The notes: generated by a model from the sequence alone, not told the origin. Shown: positions 26,301-36,888, counted from the stretch's first letter. The stretch is DNA of 55,576 bases from Campylobacterales bacterium (GCA_026390165.1 JAPLGM010000007.1:1-55576); one strand, 5' to 3'. Numbers and translations are program-made.

Positions 26301-26867
26301 ATGGCAACCGCACCACTACCAACAGGTCGAGCAATAAAAATGAGTGATTTACTGATGATCGTGAGTCGTACGGATACAAGGGGGGTTATTGAGTACGTGA
26401 ATCATGATTTTTGTAATGTATCGGGATATTCGTTGAGTGAATTGATGAATAAACCACACAACATTATTCGTCATCCTGATATGCCTGCTGCTATTTTTAA
26501 ATTAATGTGGAATCGGCTTCAAGCTGGAGAGGATATTTATGCTGTCGTTAAAAATCTGGCTAAGAATGGGGATCATTATTGGGTGACTACCAAATTCGAT
26601 ATTCGTAAACATCCCGTTTCGAGGGGGATAATAGGGTATGTAGCGTATCGAAGAGCAGCCCCGGCCCATGTGATAGATGTAATGTCGAAAATCTATTCTG
26701 ATATGCTTGAAGTGGAAAAAGCAAATGGGTTGGAAGCATCAGAAAACTTTTTGAATGGGTTTCTTGATTCTAAACATGTAACCTATGACGAATTTGTACA
26801 TACTTTGGCGGTCAAAGATTCAGGGTTGAAATCATTTTTTAAAAAAATGACGAGTTTATTCCGTTAA
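26301..26867 (+). CDS. PAS-domain redox/energy sensor (Aer/CetB-like)
   Basis: 188 residues from the ATG at 26301 (AAGGA 9 bases upstream); an in-frame ATG at 26283 lacks a good site. The PAS domain (about 20-115) is of Aer type: TDTRGVIEYVNHDFCNVSGYS, PHNIIRHPDMPAAIFKLMW, then NGDHYWVTTKFDIRK. There are no membrane helices and no output domain, so it probably signals through a partner as CetB does with CetA in Campylobacter. FAD binding is likely for this subfamily but not provable here. The 170 bases before it are AT-rich, with short palindromes around 26240-26262. Confidence 0.8.
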   Translation: MATAPLPTGRAIKMSDLLMIVSRTDTRGVIEYVNHDFCNVSGYSLSELMNKPHNIIRHPDMPAAIFKLMWNRLQAGEDIYAVVKNLAKNGDHYWVTTKFDIRKHPVSRGIIGYVAYRRAAPAHVIDVMSKIYSDMLEVEKANGLEASENFLNGFLDSKHVTYDEFVHTLAVKDSGLKSFFKKMTSLFR

Positions 26868-26904
26868 GGTTTCCCCCTTAAACCTCTCCTAACTTCCTCT
26901 TCGC

Positions 26905-26910
26905 TATAAT
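26905..26910 (+). promoter_or_regulatory. -10 box for the aminotransferase-hisZ-purA operon
   Basis: TATAAT, with a predicted start near 26917. The leader of about 40 bases to the ATG at 26957 makes the upstream in-frame GTG at 26924 an unlikely start. Confidence 0.5.
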
Positions 26911-26956
26911 TTGCGCAATTATAGTGAATTCTGATACGCCTAAATCAAGGAAAAAT

Positions 26957-28063
26957 ATGCTACTTTTTACCCCAGGACCTACTCCCGTACCTGAATCTGT
27001 TCGTGTTGCTATGGCGGGTGAAACCCTTCACCACCGTACCCCTGAGTTTGAGGCGATTTTTGAACGTACTCGCACATTGTTATTCGAGCTTTTAGGGATG
27101 GATGAGGTGCTTATGCTTGCCTCGTCAGGGACAGGGGCAATGGAGGCTGCTGTGACTAATCTCACCGCTGCTAAGCTCCTCTCGATTAATTCGGGAAAAT
27201 TCGGTGAGCGTTTTGGCAAAATTGCGCAGGCTCATGGTGTTGCAAATGTTGAAATTAAACACGAATGGGATACTCCTGCAACTGTTGAAGAGGTGCAGGC
27301 TGTTTTGAGTGCCAATGCAGATATTGATGCTATTGCGATTCAAATCTGTGAAAGTGCTGGCGGTTTGCGTCACAGCGTTGAAGCCATTGCGAGCGCAGTA
27401 AAAGCCCATAACCCTTCTATCATGGTTATTGCTGATGGTATCACAGCTGTAGGGGTGGAAAAAATAGACATTACCAATATAGACTGTCTTATCTCGGGAA
27501 GCCAAAAAGCATTGATGCTTCCTCCTGGATTAGCAATCATGGGACTTAGCAACGCAGCGATAGAAAAAATAGGCAAAGGGAAGGGATACTATTTCAACCT
27601 TGCCACTGAGATCAAAAATCAGCGTAAAAATACGACTGCATGGACTGCAGCTACGACGATTACGATTGGTTTAGAGTCTGTTTTAAACCGCATCAAAGCT
27701 GAGGGAGGATTAGAAAAACTGTATGCCCAAACCGCTCTTCGTGCACGCGCAACCCGTGAAGCGATGGAGGCAATCGGTTTGAGTATTTATCCGAAAAATC
27801 CAGCGGATTCGATGACAACAATTGGTGATCCAGAAGCCAAAAAAATCCGTTCATTGCTCCAAAAAGAGTTTGAAGTCAATGTAGCAGGCGGTCAAGATCA
27901 TATTAAAGACAGTATTTTTCGTATCAATCACATGGGGCTTATAAGTGTCTATGAAGCTGCTTGGGTTGTTAACAGTGTAGAACTTGCGTTGGCTTCTATA
28001 GGACGAAGAGTATTTGATGGGACGGCAAATCGCATATTTAACACCGTTTATTTCGGGCTTTAA
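26957..28063 (+). CDS. class V aminotransferase (alanine-glyoxylate / serine-pyruvate type)
   Basis: 368 residues from ATG 26957 (AAGGA at good spacing). It begins MLLFTPGPTPVPESVR, with HHRTPEFEAIF, SSGTGAMEAAV and the PLP lysine in SGSQKALMLPPG, then NINHMG-like (RINHMGLISVYEA) near the end. It is a PLP enzyme moving amino groups among alanine, serine, glyoxylate and related acids. The exact substrate is not readable. The next gene, hisZ, begins two bases later. Confidence 0.88.
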   Translation: MLLFTPGPTPVPESVRVAMAGETLHHRTPEFEAIFERTRTLLFELLGMDEVLMLASSGTGAMEAAVTNLTAAKLLSINSGKFGERFGKIAQAHGVANVEIKHEWDTPATVEEVQAVLSANADIDAIAIQICESAGGLRHSVEAIASAVKAHNPSIMVIADGITAVGVEKIDITNIDCLISGSQKALMLPPGLAIMGLSNAAIEKIGKGKGYYFNLATEIKNQRKNTTAWTAATTITIGLESVLNRIKAEGGLEKLYAQTALRARATREAMEAIGLSIYPKNPADSMTTIGDPEAKKIRSLLQKEFEVNVAGGQDHIKDSIFRINHMGLISVYEAAWVVNSVELALASIGRRVFDGTANRIFNTVYFGL

Positions 28064-28064
28064 T

Positions 28065-28913
28065 ATGATTTTTGAACACGAAATTCCTGAAGGCTCTAAA
28101 CTTTATTTTGCCACATCAGCTGCAACGAAACGTTTTATCGAAAATCGTGCCAGCGAGTTATTGAGCGAAGCAGGGTTTGAAGAGATCATTACCCCTCTTT
28201 TCTCGTACCATCAGCACCAAAGTATTTGCGATGAACGTGAACTTATCCGTTTGGGTGACAGTGACAACCATTCGATGAGTTTGCGTGCCGATTCCACCAT
28301 TGATGTTGTCCGAATTCTGGGTAAACGTTTGGGGGGAAATACAGAGCATAAGAAATGGTTCTATATCCAACCTGTCTATCGTTACCCTTCTCTTGAGCAG
28401 TATCAAATAGGGGTTGAAATTTTAGGGGAATCTAATCTTGCCGTTGCATTGAAACAAGCAACCACGATTTTTAAAACCTTAGCCCTTCAGCCTCTTTTAC
28501 AAATATCTAATATTAATATTCCAAGACTTCTTTCTGAGCTATTGGATCTTGAACTGGATGATTTTAGACACGTTAACATTGAAAAATTCTTATCTTTAAA
28601 TATCGAATGGCTAACACAGTTGGTCTATTTGGAAAAATTCGAGGATATTGAGCCTCTTTTAGAGATTGCTCCTGAAGCTATTTGTATTGAGTTACTTAAA
28701 ATAAAAGCGTTGTGTGCAGGGCTAGAGTATCCGAATGTGGTTATTGCACCATTATATTACGCTAAAATGCTTTATTATGATGAGCTTTTTTTCCGTGTCA
28801 TTGAAGCCAATGAAGTGTATGCAATGGGTGGACGTTATCGTGACGAAGAGACCGTATCGGTCGGCTTTGCGATTTATACGGATACATTAATAGATAAAAT
28901 AAAATTACGTTAG
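28065..28913 (+). CDS. hisZ: ATP phosphoribosyltransferase regulatory subunit HisZ
   Basis: 282 residues from ATG 28065. It is a histidyl-tRNA synthetase catalytic-core homologue: MIFEHEIPEGSKLYF, EEIITPLFSYHQ, the motif-2 region SLRADSTIDVVR, QIGVEILGESN, and AMGGRYRDE in place of motif 3. It lacks the anticodon-binding domain, as HisZ proteins do. HisZ joins the short form of HisG to start histidine synthesis; hisG is not in this window. It is followed closely by purA. Confidence 0.85.
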   Translation: MIFEHEIPEGSKLYFATSAATKRFIENRASELLSEAGFEEIITPLFSYHQHQSICDERELIRLGDSDNHSMSLRADSTIDVVRILGKRLGGNTEHKKWFYIQPVYRYPSLEQYQIGVEILGESNLAVALKQATTIFKTLALQPLLQISNINIPRLLSELLDLELDDFRHVNIEKFLSLNIEWLTQLVYLEKFEDIEPLLEIAPEAICIELLKIKALCAGLEYPNVVIAPLYYAKMLYYDELFFRVIEANEVYAMGGRYRDEETVSVGFAIYTDTLIDKIKLR

Positions 28914-28922
28914 GGATTGTAA

Positions 28923-30170
<1,248 letters not shown>

Positions 30171-30262
30171 TTAGAACGCCAATCGGAATAAAGTTTTGAT
30201 TGACTACGCTTGCAGTACATAGCACTGAAGCTTGCCTCTTTGAGGCCGAGGGGCTTAGACAA

Positions 30263-30682
30263 ATGAAATCCAAATACGCCCCCCTCGTTAAGCTCAAAAA
30301 AAAAGGGCTTGACCAAGCGGAACGCAATCTTATCGGGGCAAACAATGCCCTTTCTGCTGCGACTGTTGCCCTTAGTGATGCCTATGCCCTTCTCTCTACG
30401 TTTGATTTACCAACCAGTGGCTCTGTTGGTGAGCTGATTCAATCACAGTCAATCATACAAGCACAGCACTATGAGATTCAACGGTGCACTGCTCTCCTTG
30501 TAAATGCGCAGCAATATCAGCTTCAAATGCAGCAACACTTTAGAGCTGCACGAGTTGAGTATGAAAAATTTAATTACCTTGAAGTACAAGAAGCACACGC
30601 TCATACAGCAAAGATGAAAAAAGAAGAGGCTAAAATGTTGGATGAAATTGGTGTAATGACCTATAAAAGAGAGATTCTATGA
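30263..30682 (+). CDS. FliJ-like flagellar export chaperone
   Basis: 139 residues from ATG 30263 (GAGGGG upstream; the frame is open to 30200). The whole protein is helical coiled coil: KYAPLVKLKKKGLDQAERNL, then KFNYLEVQEAHAHTAKMKKEE. Length and pattern match FliJ-type proteins that link the flagellar export ATPase to the gate. Sequence identity within this family is low, so the call relies also on the MotE-like gene that overlaps its stop. Confidence 0.65.
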   Translation: MKSKYAPLVKLKKKGLDQAERNLIGANNALSAATVALSDAYALLSTFDLPTSGSVGELIQSQSIIQAQHYEIQRCTALLVNAQQYQLQMQQHFRAARVEYEKFNYLEVQEAHAHTAKMKKEEAKMLDEIGVMTYKREIL

Positions 30683-31212
30683 GAAAAATTCTACTGTTAT
30701 CCTTTATGAGTATAGCAACTCTCCATGGTGCGCCAACCAAATCGTATGAGTGTACTCAAATCTTCGAATCACGCAAAAATGAACTATTGATAGAGTTGGG
30801 AAAAATCGATGAACAGCGTCAATCACTCGATGCTCTCAAACGCGCTACCGAGGATTTACTCAAGAAAAAAGAGGCAATGGTACAGGGCAGAGGTACCGCG
30901 GTGGATCAAAAGCTTCAAGAGATCAAAACACGTGAAGCCTCCATCCAAAAAATACTTGCGGATAACAAAAAGATTTTAGAAGAGATGAAACAACTTAAAA
31001 GTAACAAAGTTTCGCAAGCCTATACGAAAATGAAACCGGCATCCTCTGCCAATATTTTAGCTCAAATGGGGGTAAAAGAGGCATCCGATATTCTAAGTAC
31101 GTTAAATCCTAAAATAGTGAGTCAGATATTAGGAAAAATGGACCCGAAAAAAGGGGCTGAAATAACAGCTGCACTGCAAAAAATTCCCTCCGAATTATCA
31201 AATAAGAAATAA
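30679..31212 (+). CDS. MotE-like periplasmic flagellar protein (MgtE-N-like domain)
   Basis: 177 residues. A signal peptide (MRKILLLSFMSIATLHGA) is followed by a long coiled coil (about 30-110, EARKNELLIELGK-type heptads). The C-terminal domain, with YTKMKPASSANILAQM and ILSTLNPKIVSQILGKMDPKKGAEI, is related to the MgtE N-domain and FliG-like repeats. Such proteins are called MotE, and in Helicobacter and other bacteria they take part in stator and motor function. It makes an ATGA overlap with the FliJ-like gene. Confidence 0.75.
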   Translation: MRKILLLSFMSIATLHGAPTKSYECTQIFESRKNELLIELGKIDEQRQSLDALKRATEDLLKKKEAMVQGRGTAVDQKLQEIKTREASIQKILADNKKILEEMKQLKSNKVSQAYTKMKPASSANILAQMGVKEASDILSTLNPKIVSQILGKMDPKKGAEITAALQKIPSELSNKK

Positions 31213-31251
31213 ATAGAGGTATTTCTAAGCGATTTTAGAGTTCATCTTCTG

Positions 31252-31257
31252 TATAAT
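31252..31257 (+). promoter_or_regulatory. -10 box for DUF507-carA
   Basis: TATAAT with a predicted start near 31264, about 20 bases before the DUF507 ATG at 31284. Confidence 0.45.
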
Positions 31258-31283
31258 AACAAAAAAGTATCATAGGGCAGTTC

Positions 31284-31835
31284 ATGAAAGTTTCACTCTC
31301 CCATATCCCCCATATTTCGAGTCGTATCGCCGTTGATCTTAACCGTAGTGGATTAGTGACCATGACGCATGGACTGGAAGCTACTGCGCGCGAGGCTGAA
31401 AAAATACTCGTCGAGAGTGTAAAGCAAGAGATGGCACTCGAAGAAAAAGTTAAAGCGATTGTTAGCGCCAACGAAGAGCAGATTGACTATTATCTAGCGG
31501 ATGAGCGACAACTATTTTTTATGATTAAAAAGAAATTAGCTCCTGAGTTTGGCGTAATTTTATCGTATGAAGATCGTTACTCCGATATTGCCCACAAAAT
31601 TTTGGATGCGCTCTATGAAGAGGATCTAATCCACTACGATGTGAGCGAAAATCGTATTAAAAATATCATTTATGATGCGATAACAACATTTATCGCGGAT
31701 ACGAGTGAGCTTGAAAATGCGGTGTATGAAAAAATAAAAAGTTACAAACGACGTGTGATTCCGGGGACGGATGAATATGAGATTTTGTACGAAAAACTCT
31801 ACAAAGATGAAGTAGCACGAAGAGGGATGGCATAA
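31284..31835 (+). CDS. DUF507 family protein
   Basis: 183 residues. It begins MKVSLSHIPHISSRIAVDL and has two similar halves, each with a run like EEKVKAIVSANEEQIDYY or SERNIKNIIYDAI, typical of DUF507. It is probably cytosolic and helical. Function unknown; in Campylobacterota such genes commonly sit next to carA, and here the carA ATG overlaps its stop (TAATG). Confidence 0.85.
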   Translation: MKVSLSHIPHISSRIAVDLNRSGLVTMTHGLEATAREAEKILVESVKQEMALEEKVKAIVSANEEQIDYYLADERQLFFMIKKKLAPEFGVILSYEDRYSDIAHKILDALYEEDLIHYDVSENRIKNIIYDAITTFIADTSELENAVYEKIKSYKRRVIPGTDEYEILYEKLYKDEVARRGMA

Positions 31836-32962
31836 TGCGAGACGTATGGATTTATCTTGAAAATGGGACCTATTTATCGGCAAAAAGTTTTGGTGCAGAG
31901 GGTACCAATGTGGGTGAAATCGTTTTTAACACCTCTTTGACAGGGTATCAAGAGATCATCTCTGACCCTTCGTATGCGGGGCAGTTTATTACTTTTACTA
32001 TGCCTGAAATCGGAAATGTTGGGGTAAATGATGAGGATATGGAGAGTAAAATTGCCCATTGTAAAGGGGTGATTGTTCGTCAATATCAAAGTCAATACTC
32101 CTCATTCAGAGCCCAAGAAGCGTTGCATACGTTTTTGGAAAAACATGGTGTCCTTGGTATTTGTGATATTGATACCCGCTATTTGACCAAAATGTTGCGT
32201 AGTGAGGGTGCTATGATGATGATTGCCTCAACAATTGTCAGCGATAAAGAAGAGCTCAAAAAACTTCTTGAAGCCGCTCCACGTATTGAAGAGATCAATT
32301 ATATTCAAGAAGTGAGTACAAAAGTAGCCTATACCCATACGAATGGGGTGTATGACCCGTTTAACTTTTGTTACAATGAAGCACCCGCTCCTAAAGCCCG
32401 TATTGCAGCGATAGATTTTGGGGTGAAGCGCAATATTCTCAATGAGCTTACCCAAGCAGGTTTAGAGGTTGAAGTATTACCAAATAGTTTTAACGGAGAT
32501 GATCTGATTGCCCGTTATGATGCCAAAGAGATTGATGGTGTATTTCTTTCCAATGGTCCGGGGGATCCCTTGGTTCTCAAGCAAGAACAAGAAGAGATCA
32601 AAAAACTGATTGCGCGCAAGATTCCACTATTTGGAATTTGTTTGGGACATCAGCTTTTGAGTATTGCACACGGTCACGATACTCATAAACTCAAGTTTGG
32701 ACATCACGGTGGGAATCATCCTGTGAAAAACGTTCAGACAGGAATGGTAGAGATCACGGCACAAAATCATAATTATAATGTCCCTGAATCGGTGCGGGAA
32801 ATTGCGGATGTGACCCATATTAATCTGTTTGACAATACGATTGAAGGACTTCGTTATAAAGATGCACCAGTATTTTCGGTACAGCATCATCCAGAAGCAA
32901 GTCCAGGACCCAAAGAGAGTCGATACATATTTGCAGAGTTCTTAAGTTTAATTCAACGTTAA
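31835..32962 (+). CDS. carA: carbamoyl-phosphate synthase small subunit
   Basis: 375 residues, standard length. The N-terminal half has GEIVFNTSLTGYQEIISDPSYAGQ. The class I glutamine amidotransferase domain has Cys269 in FGICLGHQLLSIA, and the His/Glu of the triad in QHHPEASPGP. It releases ammonia from glutamine for CarB to make carbamoyl phosphate for arginine and pyrimidines. carB is not in the window. Confidence 0.96.
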   Translation: MRDVWIYLENGTYLSAKSFGAEGTNVGEIVFNTSLTGYQEIISDPSYAGQFITFTMPEIGNVGVNDEDMESKIAHCKGVIVRQYQSQYSSFRAQEALHTFLEKHGVLGICDIDTRYLTKMLRSEGAMMMIASTIVSDKEELKKLLEAAPRIEEINYIQEVSTKVAYTHTNGVYDPFNFCYNEAPAPKARIAAIDFGVKRNILNELTQAGLEVEVLPNSFNGDDLIARYDAKEIDGVFLSNGPGDPLVLKQEQEEIKKLIARKIPLFGICLGHQLLSIAHGHDTHKLKFGHHGGNHPVKNVQTGMVEITAQNHNYNVPESVREIADVTHINLFDNTIEGLRYKDAPVFSVQHHPEASPGPKESRYIFAEFLSLIQR

Positions 32963-32975
32963 CTTCTCTTTTTAC

Positions 32976-33012
32976 TAACACCTTCTTTTCCTAGGTGTTA
33001 CTTTTCTTCTCC
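32976..33012 (+). terminator. terminator after carA
   Basis: An 8-base stem TAACACCT (32976-32983) with AGGTGTTA (32993-33000), a 9-base loop, then a pyrimidine-rich tail (CTTTTCTTCTCC). It starts 13 bases after the carA stop. Confidence 0.6.
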
Positions 33013-33167
33013 TAATTCTTTCATTAATCTTAAAAATATCACCAAGTATGACTATCAGGCAAAATATTTAATTTTTTAAGACTTATTAAAAGAACACGTC
33101 GCTATCATTAGAGCGTCTAATAGCCTATGAATGTTACATTTGTGTTAAGAAAAGCTGCTGTCTCTAA

Positions 33168-33173
33168 TATAAT
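33168..33173 (+). promoter_or_regulatory. -10 box for the cco operon
   Basis: TATAAT followed by another TATAA, with a predicted start near 33180 and a leader of about 58 bases ending in AAGGAGGT before ccoN. I see no FNR-type palindrome upstream. The 160 bases between the carA terminator and this box hold nothing else I recognise. Confidence 0.45.
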
Positions 33174-33237
33174 ATAAGGGTTTTTGCAGATGTTCGAAAT
33201 AGGCTTTTATGCTTTGAATCTTTTAAGGAGGTCGTAA

Positions 33238-34719
33238 ATGGAGAATCGTCCATTGGAGTATGATTACACGGTTGCGAAGATGTTTATGCTTACAACTGTT
33301 GTACTCGGTATTGTCGGGATGCTTGTCGGCGTTATTTTGGCGTGGGAAATGGCATTTCCAGCTGTTAATACAATAGCAGGTCAAGGATTGGCGGAATATA
33401 CCAATTTTAGCCGTCTTCGTCCCTTGCATACTGATGCAGTAATTTTTGGTTTTACCGTAAGTGGTATATTTGCTACATGGTATTATGTAGGTCAACGTGT
33501 ACTAAAAGTGTCAATGGCGGAGTCAAAGTTTTTGATGTTCCTCGGCAAATTGCATTTTTGGCTCTACTTAATGCTCGTTGTAGCGGTTGTAGGGTCTCTT
33601 TTGTTAGGAATTACTACGTCAAAAGAGTATGCTGAATTTGAATGGCCTATTGATATCGCTGTTGTTGTGGTATGGGTTATTTGGGGTCTGCAAATTTTTG
33701 GTTTGATCGGTATTCGTCGTGAAAAATCATTGTATATCTCTATTTGGTATTACATCGCTACCTTCCTTGGTATTGCTATGTTGTATCTTTTCAACAATAT
33801 GGAAATCCCTACGTATTTCGCATCAGGTGGAATCGGTTCATGGTATCACTCGGTATCAATGTACTCAGGAACCAATGATGCGTTAGTGCAATGGTGGTAT
33901 GGACACAATGCGGTTGCGTTTGGGTTCACTGTACCTATCGTTGCAATGATTTACTACTTCCTTCCAAAAGAGTCAGGTCAAGCGGTTTATTCGTATAAAT
34001 TGTCTCTCCTTGCGTTCTGGGGATTGATGTTTGTATACCTTTGGGCGGGCGGACACCACTTGTTGTTCTCTACGGTTCCTGACTGGATGCAAACAATGGG
34101 GTCAGTATTCTCGGTTGTATTGATTCTTCCATCATGGGGTTCAGCGATCAATATGCTGTTGACTATGAAGGGTGAATGGCAACAAGTTGCAAGTAGTCCG
34201 TTGATCAAATTTATGGTTCTTGCGTCTACTTTCTACATGTTCTCAACACTTGAAGGTCCGATCCAAGCGATCAAATCCGTTAATGCGTTGGCACACTTTA
34301 CCGATTGGATCGTTGGTCACGTACATGATGGTACTCTTGGTTGGGTTGCATTTATGATTATGGCATCATTGTTCCATATGGCTCCACGTGTATTTAAACG
34401 TGAGATTTACTCTAAATCGTTGATGAATACTCAGTTTTGGATTCAAACATTAGGTGTTGTTCTTTATTTCACCTCTATGTGGATTGCTGGTATTACTCAG
34501 GGTATGATGTGGCGTGCACATGATGAATTTGGTAACTTAGCGTACTCATTCATCGATACAGTTTCAGTATTGCACCCATACTTCACAATCCGTGCGGTTG
34601 GTGGTACATTGTATCTGGTGGGTATGTTCTTGTTTGCGTACAATATGTACAAAACAATGACAAGTGGTCGCCGTGTTGAAGAGTCTGAACTTCAAAACGC
34701 ATCGCCTATGGGCGCATAA
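33238..34719 (+). CDS. ccoN: cbb3-type cytochrome c oxidase subunit I
   Basis: 493 residues with 12 or so membrane helices. It carries the haem and copper histidines expected of CcoN (for example RPLHTDAVIFGF, WWYGHNAVAFGF, AGGHHLLFST, HFTDWIVGHVHDGTLGW). It is the proton-pumping catalytic subunit of the high-affinity oxidase used at low oxygen. First gene of ccoNOQP, with a very strong ribosome binding site. Confidence 0.97.
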   Translation: MENRPLEYDYTVAKMFMLTTVVLGIVGMLVGVILAWEMAFPAVNTIAGQGLAEYTNFSRLRPLHTDAVIFGFTVSGIFATWYYVGQRVLKVSMAESKFLMFLGKLHFWLYLMLVVAVVGSLLLGITTSKEYAEFEWPIDIAVVVVWVIWGLQIFGLIGIRREKSLYISIWYYIATFLGIAMLYLFNNMEIPTYFASGGIGSWYHSVSMYSGTNDALVQWWYGHNAVAFGFTVPIVAMIYYFLPKESGQAVYSYKLSLLAFWGLMFVYLWAGGHHLLFSTVPDWMQTMGSVFSVVLILPSWGSAINMLLTMKGEWQQVASSPLIKFMVLASTFYMFSTLEGPIQAIKSVNALAHFTDWIVGHVHDGTLGWVAFMIMASLFHMAPRVFKREIYSKSLMNTQFWIQTLGVVLYFTSMWIAGITQGMMWRAHDEFGNLAYSFIDTVSVLHPYFTIRAVGGTLYLVGMFLFAYNMYKTMTSGRRVEESELQNASPMGA

Positions 34720-34733
34720 TTAAGGAGGGGAAA

Positions 34734-35426
34734 ATGTTTCACTGGTTAGAAAAACGCCCGTTCTTTTTTGCGGTTGCTGTCTTTGTTGTTATCTCGTTTG
34801 CGGGTCTCATTGAGATTCTGCCAAACTTTGCGCAGGCATCACAGCCTGTCGTAGGGACTAAACCTTATTCGACGCTTGAGCTTGCGGGTCGTCATGTTTA
34901 CATCAAAAACAGTTGTAACGCATGTCACTCACAGTTGATTCGTCCATTTAAATCGGAAACTGATCGTTATGGTCACTACTCTTTGAGTGGAGAATATGCA
35001 TACGATCGTCCATTCCTTTGGGGTTCAAAACGTACGGGCCCTGATCTTCACCGTGTAGGTAACTACCGTACAACAGACTGGCATGAAAATCACATGAAAG
35101 ATCCTACTGCGGTTGTTCCAGGTTCTATTATGCCAGCATACGGTTGGATGTTTAAAAATACAGCGGATATTGACACAGCGTATGCTGAGCAGTTAACGAT
35201 ACAAAAAGTATTCGCGGTTCCTTATAATAAAGAGGTTCCACTCGCTGATGGTTCAAAAGCGACGGTTGCTTTAGCTGACTCGGTTGAGGGTGCTCGTGCA
35301 TCAGCTCTTGAAGAAGCAAAAGTGATTGCTGCTGATATGAAAGATCAAGATGTTAAAGATGCGGTTGCGGCGGGAGAAATCCCTGAAATCGTAGCAATTA
35401 TTGCTTATCTTAATAGCTTGAAATAA
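34734..35426 (+). CDS. ccoO: cbb3-type cytochrome c oxidase mono-haem subunit II
   Basis: 230 residues. One N-terminal membrane anchor (FFFAVAVFVVISFAGLIEIL), then a periplasmic cytochrome c domain with CNACH in YIKNSCNACHSQLIRPF and the axial Met in PGSIMPAYGWM. It hands electrons from CcoP to CcoN. Ribosome binding site AAGGAGGGG. Confidence 0.96.
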   Translation: MFHWLEKRPFFFAVAVFVVISFAGLIEILPNFAQASQPVVGTKPYSTLELAGRHVYIKNSCNACHSQLIRPFKSETDRYGHYSLSGEYAYDRPFLWGSKRTGPDLHRVGNYRTTDWHENHMKDPTAVVPGSIMPAYGWMFKNTADIDTAYAEQLTIQKVFAVPYNKEVPLADGSKATVALADSVEGARASALEEAKVIAADMKDQDVKDAVAAGEIPEIVAIIAYLNSLK

Positions 35427-35641
35427 TGAATAGCGCAGACATTGCAACGTTTCAAGCGTATGGCTATTTTTTCTTTACCGCCTTTTTGGTGGTGGTGCTG
35501 TACGGGTATGTTTATCACTTGTACAGCTCACAGAAAAAAGGGACACGCGATTATGAGAAATATGGCAATATCGCGTTACATGATGAGATCACCGACCCAC
35601 CGGTCGAGGAGATCTCAAAAAACGATGAGATAAAAAAGTAG
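35426..35641 (+). CDS. ccoQ: cbb3 oxidase small subunit CcoQ
   Basis: 71 residues with one membrane helix (YGYFFFTAFLVVVLYGYVY) and a short charged cytoplasmic tail (SQKKGTRDYEKYGN). It matches CcoQ in size, topology and position, and is thought to stabilise the complex. Its ATG overlaps the ccoO stop (TAATG). Confidence 0.88.
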   Translation: MNSADIATFQAYGYFFFTAFLVVVLYGYVYHLYSSQKKGTRDYEKYGNIALHDEITDPPVEEISKNDEIKK

Positions 35642-35650
35642 GGGGCATAG

Positions 35651-36571
35651 ATGAATAAGACAGTACTAGCTGCTATCATAGTTGTAATTGCGATGCTTGG
35701 TTTCACCTACGCTGCAGTCGAAATGACTGGCGGAGTAGATAAGCTTATGAAGGGCGGTGACTGGGTTAATATGCTTGCCATATTGGGTGCAGTTATTCTC
35801 GTTATAGTAACCTCTTTTGTTGTTACTAAATACGTTCGACAGATGCAAAATGACACAGCAACAGGTAAGCTTGCGGATGAAAATTGGGATGGAATTGGAG
35901 AATATAAAAACGAACTTCCTTTTGGATGGGCAGTTATTTTCTTGGGTTCAATCGTTTGGGCGATGTGGTATTTCCTTGCAGGATACCCTGTCAATGCATA
36001 TTCACAAATTGGTGAGTATAATGCAGATGTAGCAGTACATGATGCAAAATTTGAAGCTGAACATAAAAATATGGATGCTGAAACCCTTAAAGAGATGGGT
36101 GGATCGGTGTTTATCGTTCAATGTGCCCCTTGTCATGGTTTGACAGCAGACGGTATTGATGGTAAAGCGGCTAATTTGACACATCGTTTGGAAGAGAAAT
36201 CAGTCAAACACGTGATCAACAATGGTGCAAATAATTTCAAAACGGATTACCCAGGTGGTATGCCACCTATGTTGTTGCAAGATCCTGCTCAAATCGATGC
36301 TGTGGCAAAATATGTTGCATCAGGTTTCAAAGCGGATGATACAGCAGGAAAAGCGGCATTCTTAGCAGGCACATGTAATACGTGTCATGGTGAAAATGGT
36401 GAAGGAATGCCATCGGTAGCTCCAAAAATCAATGGATGGGAAGCTGCTATGGTAGCGACTGTATTGAAAGATGGTAAAAAAGGTGCAATCGGTGCAATGC
36501 CTGCATTTAACAACTTGACAGAAGTACAAGTTAAAGCCCTTGGTGCGTATGTCACCGATCTTAGCAAATAA
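35651..36571 (+). CDS. ccoP: cbb3-type cytochrome c oxidase di-haem subunit III
   Basis: 306 residues. Two N-terminal membrane helices (FixP_N-type, LAAIIVVIAMLGFTYA and MLAILGAVILVIVTSFVV), then two cytochrome c domains with CAPCH and CNTCH. Axial Met candidates are in GGMPPM and AMPAFNNL. It takes electrons from soluble or membrane cytochromes and passes them to CcoO. Confidence 0.96.
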   Translation: MNKTVLAAIIVVIAMLGFTYAAVEMTGGVDKLMKGGDWVNMLAILGAVILVIVTSFVVTKYVRQMQNDTATGKLADENWDGIGEYKNELPFGWAVIFLGSIVWAMWYFLAGYPVNAYSQIGEYNADVAVHDAKFEAEHKNMDAETLKEMGGSVFIVQCAPCHGLTADGIDGKAANLTHRLEEKSVKHVINNGANNFKTDYPGGMPPMLLQDPAQIDAVAKYVASGFKADDTAGKAAFLAGTCNTCHGENGEGMPSVAPKINGWEAAMVATVLKDGKKGAIGAMPAFNNLTEVQVKALGAYVTDLSK

Positions 36572-36581
36572 GGAGCTGATA

Positions 36582-36794
36582 ATGGAAAATCGTAGTATAT
36601 TTGCATTACACGGTATCACGGGTATGTTGATCGCGACTGTATTGCTCCTTTCTATCCTCGCTGGATTAACAACGTGGGGTATTAAAGTGCAACAAGGTAG
36701 CGCGTCAAATTTTTACCAAATTGAAAACGAAAAAGACATTAAGATGTTCAGCACGGATAATGCTGCTCATCGTGTCAACGTAAGTAAGGAGTAG
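36582..36794 (+). CDS. DUF4006 family small membrane protein
   Basis: 70 residues: MENRSIFALHGITGMLIATV begins a single membrane helix (about 11-32), followed by a soluble tail. This is the DUF4006 pattern, found after ccoP in Campylobacterota. The ribosome binding site AAGGAG is well placed. An assembly or accessory role in the cbb3 oxidase is inferred from position only. Confidence 0.85.
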   Translation: MENRSIFALHGITGMLIATVLLLSILAGLTTWGIKVQQGSASNFYQIENEKDIKMFSTDNAAHRVNVSKE

Positions 36795-36798
36795 TATT

Positions 36799-36888
36799 AT
36801 GGATAAACTTATTTCATTGGGACTTGTTATTGCTGCTTCGTTTACATTTTACGCTGTTATGACAGCTAACCATCTCTACGTCGGTTGA
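36799..36888 (+). CDS. 29-residue membrane microprotein in the cco operon
   Basis: A short gene just 4 bases after DUF4006, with AAGGAG 7 bases before the ATG. The product is essentially one membrane helix (LISLGLVIAASFTFYAVMTA) ending NHLYVG. Its stop overlaps the TTG start of the next gene, so it fits tightly in the operon. It could be an extra small oxidase subunit or an assembly factor. No family recognised. Confidence 0.65.
   Translation: MDKLISLGLVIAASFTFYAVMTANHLYVG

Noticed and set aside
32963-33167. FNR- or Crp-like operator before ccoN
   Set aside because: I searched for a TTGAT-N4-ATCAA type palindrome and saw no convincing match.
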